Both the position numbers and the translations under genes were made by a program. The notes under the pieces are model-generated. The model worked only from the letters and a program-made list of their open reading frames with translations. It had not been told where the DNA came from and searched no databases. From assembly GCA_964413905.1 (NCBI GenBank), contig CAYPUG010000145.1, forward strand, positions 1 to 5,197: DNA of 5,197 bases, given 5' to 3'. The DNA is from CAYPUG01 sp964413905. Lineage in GTDB: Bacteria > Chloroflexota > Anaerolineae > JAADDB01. Of this stretch, positions 1-4,576 are shown piece after piece (the stretch's first letter is position 1; every line of letters begins with the position of its first letter).

Positions 1-1422
1 CGCGCCACCGTATTTCAGGGCCAGATGCGCGGCCGCGCTCGCGGACTCCTCCATTTTGGAGACTTCACGCGCGTCCTTCAAGTTGATGAGGGGGCGGATG
101 TGCAGACAGCCCGCGCTCGCGTGCGCGTACATGGCCACCCGGGTGTTCGTCCGTTCCAGCACGTCCAGAATGTCCCGCACATAATCGGGCAGCCGCTCCG
201 GCGGCACAGCCACATCCTCCATAAACGCGATGGGCTTGTGATCCCCGCGGATGCTCATCAGGAGGCCCAGGCCCATCTTGCGCACGCCCCACACCTGATC
301 CTGTTCCTCGGGCGTGATCGCGCGCACGAACGTGTCGGCCAGGCCCTTTTGCCGCAGGTGAGCCTCCAACCCCTCAATTTTGGCGATGACCTCCTCCTCG
401 CTCTCCCCGTAGAACTCCACCACCATCAGGGCCTTGGGGTCTCCGCGCACAAAGGAGAGGTACTGAGAGTAGCCCGGGGTCTCCCGGGTCAGGCGAATCA
501 GCATCTGGTCCATCAACTCCACGGCCGAGGGATGACGTTCCAGCGCGGCCACACTCACGTGCATGGCCTGGATAATGTCATCACAGTGCACCACGCACAG
601 GCCCTTGTGTTTGGGCTTTTCCACCAGGCTCAGGGTGAGGGAGCGGATGACCGCAAGGGTGCCCTCGGAACCCACAATGAGTTGGGCCAGGTTAAAGCGG
701 TTTTCCTCCAGGCCGCGCAGGAGGTAGTTCAAATTGTAGCCGCTGGCCCGGCGCCAGTGCTTAGGGAACCGGGTGCGGATATCGTCGGCCACGTCGTTGA
801 TGATGCGAGGGATCTCCCGGTACAGCAGGGCTTCTAGGGAGGTCCCCCGGGCCCGGGCATCCAACCCTTTGCCGTCCACCGCGTCAAAATGTGCGACACT
901 GCCGTCGGAGAGGACCACATCCATGCTGACGATGTTGTCCACGGTCATGCCGTAGAGGATGGAGTGCGCGCCGGTGGCATTGTTGCCCGCGACGCCGCCC
1001 AGGGTGGCCCGTTCCCCGGACGCGGGATCCGGGCCAAACTTGAGACCGTACTTCCCTGCGGCCCGATTCATGTGGTCCAGCAAGACGCCCGGCTGCACGG
1101 TGATGGTGCGTTCCTCAGGATTTACGCTCAGGATGCGGTTCAGATATTTGCTCATATCCATGATGATGGCTTCGCCCACGGCTTGTCCGGCCAGGCTACT
1201 ACCCCCGCCGCGAGGGAGTAAGGGAAGTCGGAATCGCGACGCGAGTTCCACCGTCGCGATGACATCCTCTTCCGTGCGGGGAATGACTACGCCGAGCGGT
1301 TCTACTTGGTAGATACTGGCATCGGTGCTGTAGAGGACGCGGGAGACGTCGTCGAAACGCACCTCCGCGGTGGTGTGACGGGAGAGTTCTTCGGCCAGGG
1401 CCTGAATGCGATCCGAGTCCAT
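1..1422 (-). CDS. FAD-binding 2-hydroxyacid dehydrogenase (GlcD/Dld type, large FAD + Fe-S form), C-terminal half outside window
   Basis: The minus frame is open from an ATG at 1422-1420 to the left edge: 474 codons, no stop. It reads as a vanillyl-alcohol-oxidase-fold flavoprotein. Visible landmarks are YSTDASIYQVEP (31-42), the FAD pyrophosphate loop RGGGSSLAGQ (71-80), GPDPAS (130-135), GNNATGAHSILYG (146-158), VGSEGTLAVI (250-259) and the C-terminal FAD-oxidase active-site segment HASAGCLHIRP (434-444, His434 and His441). This style matches the long GlcD-GlcF fusions (around 950-1000 residues) in which a cysteine-rich Fe-S/CCG half follows, so about half the protein is probably missing here. 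The family oxidises D-lactate, D-2-hydroxyglutarate or similar and passes electrons to quinone or an electron carrier; the substrate cannot be read from this part. The start is firm: AAGGAGT lies 5 nt upstream and an in-frame TAA ends two codons before the ATG. It is divergent from the SDR gene. Confidence 0.93.
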   Translation of the reverse strand, partial: MDSDRIQALAEELSRHTTAEVRFDDVSRVLYSTDASIYQVEPLGVVIPRTEEDVIATVELASRFRLPLLPRGGGSSLAGQAVGEAIIMDMSKYLNRILSVNPEERTITVQPGVLLDHMNRAAGKYGLKFGPDPASGERATLGGVAGNNATGAHSILYGMTVDNIVSMDVVLSDGSVAHFDAVDGKGLDARARGTSLEALLYREIPRIINDVADDIRTRFPKHWRRASGYNLNYLLRGLEENRFNLAQLIVGSEGTLAVIRSLTLSLVEKPKHKGLCVVHCDDIIQAMHVSVAALERHPSAVELMDQMLIRLTRETPGYSQYLSFVRGDPKALMVVEFYGESEEEVIAKIEGLEAHLRQKGLADTFVRAITPEEQDQVWGVRKMGLGLLMSIRGDHKPIAFMEDVAVPPERLPDYVRDILDVLERTNTRVAMYAHASAGCLHIRPLINLKDAREVSKMEESASAAAHLALKYGGA

Positions 1423-1427
1423 GCGTT

Positions 1428-1434
1428 ACTCCTT
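1428..1434 (-). promoter_or_regulatory. Ribosome binding site of the FAD oxidase
   Basis: The minus strand reads AAGGAGT, followed by AACGC and the ATG at 1422. It is a near-perfect Shine-Dalgarno at normal spacing. The in-frame TAA that overlaps its end excludes any upstream start. Confidence 0.8.
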
Positions 1435-1451
1435 CACACGGGATGGAAAAG

Positions 1452-1481
1452 GTGAAACAAATTAGGATACCGTAGTATAAT
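1452..1481 (+). promoter_or_regulatory. Possible divergent promoter for the SDR gene
   Basis: A consensus TATAAT lies at 1476-1481 on the plus strand, with a weak -35 GTGAAA (1452-1457, 4/6) 18 bp upstream. It would give a leader of about 125 nt before the SDR start at 1614. The -10 overlaps the -10 of the minus-strand promoter by four bases, so part of its match is the mirror image of that box. If both are real, the two RNA polymerases would exclude each other. Confidence 0.35.
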
Positions 1482-1502
1482 CTAGGAGACCTTTCGTGTC
1501 GA
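1474..1502 (-). promoter_or_regulatory. Sigma70-type promoter for the FAD oxidase
   Basis: On the minus strand a -35 TCGACA (1502-1497, 5/6 to TTGACA) and a -10 TATACT (1479-1474, 5/6 to TATAAT) are separated by exactly 17 bp. Transcription would begin near 1467, giving a leader of about 45 nt that includes the AAGGAGT ribosome binding site. It is the best promoter match in the window. A small TTCG-TGT-CGAA inverted repeat (1493-1503) covers the -35 box and could be an operator, but it is too short to claim. Confidence 0.6.
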
Positions 1503-1538
1503 AGTGTAAGGCGTTATGTATTCTGGCTTGAGCACCTG

Positions 1539-1549
1539 ACACATTGTGT
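1539..1549. promoter_or_regulatory. Small inverted repeat ACACA-T-TGTGT, possible operator
   Basis: This 11-bp palindrome has a single central base and sits in the SDR leader, downstream of the candidate plus promoter. Such a site could bind a dimeric regulator, but no regulator is encoded nearby and the repeat is short, so this is only a suggestion. Nothing else was recognised in the rest of the 1423-1613 intergenic region. Confidence 0.15.
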
Positions 1550-1613
1550 TTCATGTTGTTTGGTCTAAAGGAAAAGCGGCCCTCTGTACTCGAACATAGG
1601 GGAAACACGGACT

Positions 1614-2345
1614 ATGGAACTCCACGGCAAAGTGGCGTTGGTGACGGGCGGGGCACGGCGGTTAGGGCGTGCGTTTGTTTTGTCTTTAGCAAAGGCCGGG
1701 ATGGATGTCGTCGTCCACTACGGACACGCGGCTCGCGATGCTGAGGAGACGGTCATGGCCGCGCGGCGGTTGGGCGTGCGAGCCGTCTCTTTGGCTGCTG
1801 ACCTCACAGATATGGGGGAGGTACAATCCTTGATTCCTCGGGCTGCTGAGGTGTTGGCTCCCCCTCAGATTTTGGTGAACAGCGCGGCCGTATTCATTCC
1901 CGGCACGATTCGCGAGACCGACTTGGACAATTGGTCTCTACACATGCGCTTGAATCTACGAGCGCCTTTCTTTCTCATTCAATCCTTTGTGCAGGCGTTG
2001 GGGGACCGACCGGGCAAGGTGGTGAATATTACAGACTGGCGGGCTCTGTACCCCGGACGTAAATACGCGGCCTACACGCTGAGTAAAGCGGCCCTCATCA
2101 CCTTGACTCAGTTCGCGGCCAGGGAGTTCGCGCCGAATGTGCAGGTCAACGCGCTGGCCTTGGGAGCCGTGTTGCCTCCCCCCAACGCGGATGAGGCGTA
2201 CTTGGATCGTCTGGTTCAGCGTATTCCTGCCCGGCGACCTGCACGACTGGAGGAGGTTACCGATGCGCTGCTGTTTCTCCTGCGCAATGATTACATTACC
2301 GGCGAAGTCCTCCTGGTGGACGGGGGTGCTCACTTGGTGCATTAA
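1614..2345 (+). CDS. SDR-family oxidoreductase, pteridine reductase (PTR1/FolM)-like
   Basis: This is a 243-residue classical-length short-chain dehydrogenase. The nucleotide-binding motif is TGGARRLG (11-18): the usual second Gly is replaced by Arg, as in the TGxxxRxG motif of pteridine reductases. HYGH (35-38) lies where PTR1 carries its NADP phosphate-binding HYHRS. Other landmarks are AADLTD (61-66), NSAA (89-92) and the active site. Here the usual catalytic Ser is Asp141 (NITDWRAL), followed by Tyr154 and Lys158 (YTLSK); Leishmania PTR1 uses Asp181-Tyr194-Lys198 with the same 13-residue Asp-Tyr spacing. The protein ends YITGEVLLVDGG near the C-terminus, as is normal for SDRs. The expected reaction is NADPH-dependent reduction of dihydropterins (dihydromonapterin, dihydrofolate or a relative) in the cytoplasm. 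The folB gene downstream supports a pterin role. The start is ATG 1614, with AGGGGA at 1598-1603 (spacing 10). It could still be an SDR of another substrate, but the Asp substitution and R motif argue for pterins. Confidence 0.85.
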   Translation: MELHGKVALVTGGARRLGRAFVLSLAKAGMDVVVHYGHAARDAEETVMAARRLGVRAVSLAADLTDMGEVQSLIPRAAEVLAPPQILVNSAAVFIPGTIRETDLDNWSLHMRLNLRAPFFLIQSFVQALGDRPGKVVNITDWRALYPGRKYAAYTLSKAALITLTQFAAREFAPNVQVNALALGAVLPPPNADEAYLDRLVQRIPARRPARLEEVTDALLFLLRNDYITGEVLLVDGGAHLVH

Positions 2346-2415
2346 CGCGTTTTGCGTCTCATCGTAGCAAGAGTGTGGAAATATGCGTGAATTTCCTCTC
2401 TTCCTTCAATCTATT

Positions 2416-2425
2416 AAGCACGATC
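2416..2425 (+). repeat. Left copy of 10-bp direct repeat AAGCACGATC (probable target-site duplication)
   Basis: The exact decamer recurs at 2580-2589. The copies lie 78 and 77 bases from the palindrome centre at 2503, directly abutting the 154-bp element between them. Confidence 0.7.
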
Positions 2426-2579
2426 CTGACCGACTGACAAAACTCTGCGAATGCACCTTGGCCTAGAAAGAAGAAGAGAAATTCGTGGGATTTTCGCCGC
2501 CGAAGGCGGCGAAAATCCCACGAATTTCTACTCCTTCTTTACGCCAAGATACATGAAACGCGATGTGTCAGTCAATTAG
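2426..2579. mobile_element. 154-bp MITE-like palindromic element between the SDR gene and folB
   Basis: The element is an imperfect palindrome centred on 2503. From outside inwards: termini CTGACC (2426) and AATTAG (to 2579, reverse complement CTAATT, partly matching); an exact 8-bp pair GACTGACA (2432-2439) and TGTCAGTC (2566-2573); a diverged arm that still aligns without gaps; CTTGGC (2457-2462) with GCCAAG (2543-2548); AAAGAAG (2467-2473) with CTTCTTT (2534-2540); and the perfect 25-bp core stem. Exact 10-bp direct repeats flank it. There is no coding capacity for a transposase. Terminal inverted repeats plus a target duplication and no ORF define a MITE, mobilised in trans. Duplications of 9-12 bp and ends starting CTGA recall IS4-type elements such as IS50, but the parent is unknown. 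Excision would reduce the SDR-folB gap from 257 to 93 bp. Confidence 0.7.
2477..2529. repeat. Perfect 25-bp hairpin with GAA loop (core of the element)
   Basis: The left arm 2477-2501 and right arm 2505-2529 are exact reverse complements around a 3-nt GAA loop (2502-2504). Purine-rich AAGAAG precedes the stem and pyrimidine-rich CTTCTTT follows it. In RNA from either strand this would be an extremely stable stem. It could stop transcription, protect the SDR mRNA 3' end or be cut by a double-strand RNase, but no run of Us directly follows it, so a classic intrinsic terminator is not supported. It shares the 14-mer CGAAGGCGGCGAAA (2501-2514) with the hairpin at 4506-4576. Confidence 0.9.
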
Positions 2580-2589
2580 AAGCACGATC
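2580..2589 (+). repeat. Right copy of 10-bp direct repeat AAGCACGATC
   Basis: Identical to 2416-2425. It ends 13 bases before the preferred folB ATG and 4 bases before its Shine-Dalgarno, so the element landed immediately upstream of the folB translation signals without destroying them. Confidence 0.7.
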
Positions 2590-2593
2590 TATC

Positions 2594-2597
2594 GAGG
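2594..2597 (+). promoter_or_regulatory. Ribosome binding site deciding the folB start
   Basis: GAGG, 5 nt before ATG 2603. The GTG at 2597 would use part of this same sequence and has no good Shine-Dalgarno of its own, so ATG 2603 is preferred. Confidence 0.6.
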
Positions 2598-2602
2598 TGA
2601 AC

Positions 2603-2977
2603 ATGCGCGATTACATCGAGATCCACGACTTGCTGGTTCGGGCCATCATCGGCATTAACGATTGGGAACGCCGCGAGCGGCAGAATGTCCTTGTCAACCT
2701 GCGCTTGTACACGGATACCCGCAAGGCAGGGGCAACGGATCGGATCGAGGACGCGCTGAATTATCGGGATGTGGCGAAGCGAGTCATTCGTCTGGTGGAG
2801 GATTCCCGATTTTTTCTGGTGGAGCGTCTGGCCGAGGAGATTGCCCGGGTGTGTATCCAAGAGTTCGAGGTCTCTAAGGTGGTCGTGAAGGTGGAGAAAC
2901 CGGGGGCGATCCGCTTTGCCCGTTCCGTGGGGGTGACCATCGAGCGCACGGCTGCGGATTATTCTTCTGAAGCGTAG
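2603..2977 (+). CDS. folB: Dihydroneopterin aldolase family protein (FolB; FolX-like features)
   Basis: This 124-residue protein of the tunnelling (T-)fold has the usual length for FolB/FolX. The family forms ring-shaped oligomers and acts in the cytoplasm in folate synthesis, cleaving 7,8-dihydroneopterin to 6-hydroxymethyl-dihydropterin and glycolaldehyde; FolX relatives epimerise the triphosphate. With ATG 2603 as residue 1, the key residues fall where Staphylococcus aureus DHNA has them: Glu22 (GINDWERRE), Tyr54 (ALNYRDV), Glu74 (LVERLAEEIA) and Lys99 (VEKPGAI, equivalent to Lys100). Several stretches (ALNYR, RQNVLVNL, RFARSVGV) also resemble E. coli FolX (dihydroneopterin triphosphate epimerase), so aldolase versus epimerase cannot be settled by eye. 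A GTG at 2597 is an alternative start adding two residues. It follows the pteridine-reductase-like SDR; a strong hairpin element separates the two. The response-regulator remnant begins 24 nt downstream. Confidence 0.9.
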   Translation: MRDYIEIHDLLVRAIIGINDWERRERQNVLVNLRLYTDTRKAGATDRIEDALNYRDVAKRVIRLVEDSRFFLVERLAEEIARVCIQEFEVSKVVVKVEKPGAIRFARSVGVTIERTAADYSSEA

Positions 2978-3001
2978 ATTGCAGATTTCGGTGGTTGGAG
3001 C

Positions 3002-3217
3002 ATGGCGATAGAACGTCGCATTCGTGTACTCATTGTGGATGACCAGCGGCTGATGCGGGATGGGTTGCGCACGCTTCTGGAATTGGAGCCGGACACGGAA
3101 GTTGTTGCCGAAGCCGAAGACGGCGAATCTGCGCTCCTCGCGTATGAGGCGCACCGATCCGATAAAGTTTTGGCCGAATTTGCTCGCCTTACACCGTATT
3201 ACGGGCCCGCGAGTTAG
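3002..3217 (+). pseudogene. Truncated response regulator receiver (NarL/LuxR type) with a foreign tail
   Basis: The 71-codon frame starts as a textbook receiver domain: IRVLIVDDQRLMRDGLRTLL (7-26) carries the acidic pair Asp13-Asp14, and VVAEAEDGESALLAYEAHRSD (34-54) matches the second strand and helix. The strand that should follow, with the phosphoacceptor Asp (usually VVLMDIRMP), is absent. After about residue 54 (near base 3163) the sequence becomes KVLAEFARLTPYYGPAS and stops, and the output HTH domain is missing. This looks like an internal deletion or recombination joining a regulator 5' end to another gene's 3' end; the tail loosely recalls the LTPxYxG segment of molybdopterin formate dehydrogenases, too short to call. 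It cannot be phosphorylated normally. Translation may persist: weak GGTGG at 2991-2995 precedes ATG 3002. It lies 24 nt after folB and 37 nt before the radical SAM gene. Confidence 0.7.
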
Positions 3218-3235
3218 GCTTGATATGAGGTAAAC

Positions 3236-3240
3236 GGAGG
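3236..3240 (+). promoter_or_regulatory. Shine-Dalgarno of the radical SAM gene, unusually distant
   Basis: GGAGG is the only strong ribosome binding sequence before the radical SAM frame. It lies 14 nt from ATG 3255, longer than the normal 5-9. No ATG, GTG or TTG exists in this frame between the two, so either spacing is relaxed or initiation is weak. Confidence 0.45.
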
Positions 3241-3254
3241 TCACAGACGAGCGT

Positions 3255-4505
3255 ATGACGTTTTTACTCCGTTGGCCTGCCCGGGAGAGTTACCTCTATG
3301 TGTCCACATCGCATGGCGCGCTCACGTTGAATTTTGCCGGGGAGACGAACCTGACCTTTGACGGGGAGGGACGATTTGTCGGAGCGTGGTTGGACCGGGT
3401 GCGCTATCGACGTTCGTTGGATAATCGGGTGTTGGCCAAACGTCAAGATCCTCAGCGCCCATGGCGTCGAATGTTTCGCTTTCTGGAACCCGAAGAGCGG
3501 AACGCGATCTTGAAGCGCGTGTACACCCTGGCCGGACACGTTTACGAGGATTGGCAGGCCGGACACCTCGATGTCTCCTCGCTTCCTCCCCACGTCCATG
3601 AAGAGGTCCACGCTTGGCTCGAACGCGTGACGGGCTGGACTCTTGAACGTCTGGAGGCCGAACGAGAACGGTTTTTGCAGGTGTATAAACCGGTGCCCAT
3701 TCTTCCCCCCGATCAGTACATGGCGGTGGTGCTTCAAGCCACGGAAGGATGTTCGTACAATAAGTGCACCTTTTGCACTTTCTACCGCGATCGCCCTTTT
3801 CGCATAAAACGCCCCCAGGAATTCGCTCAACACATCGCCGCGGTCAAGGCGTTCTTGGGGCGAGGTCTTTACATGCGGCGGACCGTGTTCTTGGCCGATG
3901 CCAACGCGGTGATCATTCCCCAGCATCTTTTGCTCCCCATTCTTGAGAAGGCACAGCGGGCCTTCCCCTTTGACAAAGCGGACAAAGAGGGGGGGAGCGT
4001 ACGGGGCATGTACGCGTTTATCAGCGCGCCCGATGCCCTTCACAAAAGTGTGCAGGATTTTGTGGAGATGCGGGAACGCCACTTGCGGCGGGTGTACGTG
4101 GGCTTGGAAACCGGACATGACTCGTTGCGGCAGTTCCTTCTGAAGCCGGGTACTGCCCAGGATGTGCTGGACGCGGTACGAACGATCAAGGCCGGTGGGG
4201 TGAATGTGGGATTGATTTTTATGGTCGGCGTGGGGGGCCACACGTATCGGGAGCCCCACTTTAAGGACACGGTGGCGCTGATTCAGTCCATGCCGCTGGA
4301 CGAGCACGATATTGTGTACGCGTCCCCGTTTGTGGCCTCACCGGATGCCCCTTACGTGTACGACGCGGCGGAAGCGGGCATTCGCCCGATGAGGGAGGAT
4401 GAAATTTGGCAGGAGATTCAACGGTTCCGTTCCGCGCTGCGGCCTTGGGCGCGAACACGAGGAGTGAAGGTATCGTATTACGATATTCGGGAGTTCGTGT
4501 ATTAG
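3255..4505 (+). CDS. Uncharacterised radical SAM protein (COG1032-like) with CX4CX2C cluster motif
   Basis: The protein is 416 residues, soluble, with no signal peptide or membrane segment. An N-terminal region of about 150 residues without recognised domain (LNFAGETNLTFDGEGRFVGAW at 25-45) leads into a radical SAM core. The cluster motif is GCSYNKCTFC, with Cys166, Cys171 and Cys174. The first gap is four residues rather than the canonical three, a variant I associate with GCSxNxCTFC-type COG1032 proteins. Further core landmarks are FLADAN (212-217), RRVYVGLETGHDSLRQFLLKPG (278-299, the GLETG strand), and GVNVGLIFMVGVGG (315-328). The family would bind a [4Fe-4S] cluster and SAM to make a 5'-deoxyadenosyl radical; substrate and product are unknown. 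No B12-binding domain or extra C-terminal cysteine cluster is seen. It is downstream of folB and the regulator remnant on the same strand and ends at a hairpin facing a convergent gene. Its role in pterin metabolism is not implied by sequence. Confidence 0.88.
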   Translation: MTFLLRWPARESYLYVSTSHGALTLNFAGETNLTFDGEGRFVGAWLDRVRYRRSLDNRVLAKRQDPQRPWRRMFRFLEPEERNAILKRVYTLAGHVYEDWQAGHLDVSSLPPHVHEEVHAWLERVTGWTLERLEAERERFLQVYKPVPILPPDQYMAVVLQATEGCSYNKCTFCTFYRDRPFRIKRPQEFAQHIAAVKAFLGRGLYMRRTVFLADANAVIIPQHLLLPILEKAQRAFPFDKADKEGGSVRGMYAFISAPDALHKSVQDFVEMRERHLRRVYVGLETGHDSLRQFLLKPGTAQDVLDAVRTIKAGGVNVGLIFMVGVGGHTYREPHFKDTVALIQSMPLDEHDIVYASPFVASPDAPYVYDAAEAGIRPMREDEIWQEIQRFRSALRPWARTRGVKVSYYDIREFVY

Positions 4506-4576
4506 AGGGGAAGAAGGGAAGGGCGTGGCATTTCACCATCGAAGGCGGCGAAATGCCACGCCATGTTCTTTCCCCT
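4506..4576. terminator. 71-bp interrupted hairpin between convergent genes; bidirectional terminator or small palindromic insertion
   Basis: GGCGTGGCATTTC (4522-4534) pairs perfectly with GAAATGCCACGCC (4550-4562). The inner part (4535-4540 with 4544-4549, loop GAA) pairs with two mismatches and one G-T. The outer AGGGGAAGAA (4506-4515) pairs with TTCTTTCCCCT (4566-4576) apart from one bulged base. It fills almost the whole gap between the stop codons of the radical SAM gene (4503-4505) and the minus-strand oxidoreductase gene (4577-4579), the classic place for a shared terminator. The pyrimidine-rich tail is mixed C and T rather than a clean U run. TTAG occurs on both sides (4502-4505 and 4577-4580), as a 4-bp target duplication would. 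The 14-mer core is shared with the hairpin at 2477-2529. Confidence 0.65.

Noticed and set aside
25..837. Long plus-strand open frame of 270 codons antisense to the FAD oxidase
   Set aside because: The minus strand here encodes a continuous, motif-complete flavoprotein; the plus frame is His/Arg/Gln-rich with no recognisable domain, a codon-bias shadow.
1528..1557. TTGAGC with a downstream CATGTT as a second SDR promoter
   Set aside because: The -10 matches only 3 of 6 bases; too weak to list.
2345..2357. ACGC-GTTTT-GCGT as a terminator after the SDR gene
   Set aside because: Only a 4-bp stem and no following T run.
2426..2579. CRISPR array, attC site or riboswitch as an explanation of the palindromic region
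   Set aside because: There is a single palindrome rather than regular repeats and spacers, no integron core sites, and flanking 10-bp direct repeats fit an insertion better than a regulatory RNA.
2597..2602. GTG 2597 as the folB start
   Set aside because: It overlaps the only Shine-Dalgarno; ATG 2603 has GAGG at 5 nt, and numbering from it puts Glu22, Tyr54 and Glu74 where the family has them.
2576..3244. Minus-strand open frame across folB and the regulator remnant
   Set aside because: It crosses two plus-strand genes and one end of the insertion and has no recognisable domain; both plus-strand genes have conserved motifs.
3264..4307. Minus-strand open frame of 347 codons under the radical SAM gene
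   Set aside because: It is a reverse-frame shadow of a gene with clear motifs; its composition is rich in His, Arg and Gln and shows no family features.
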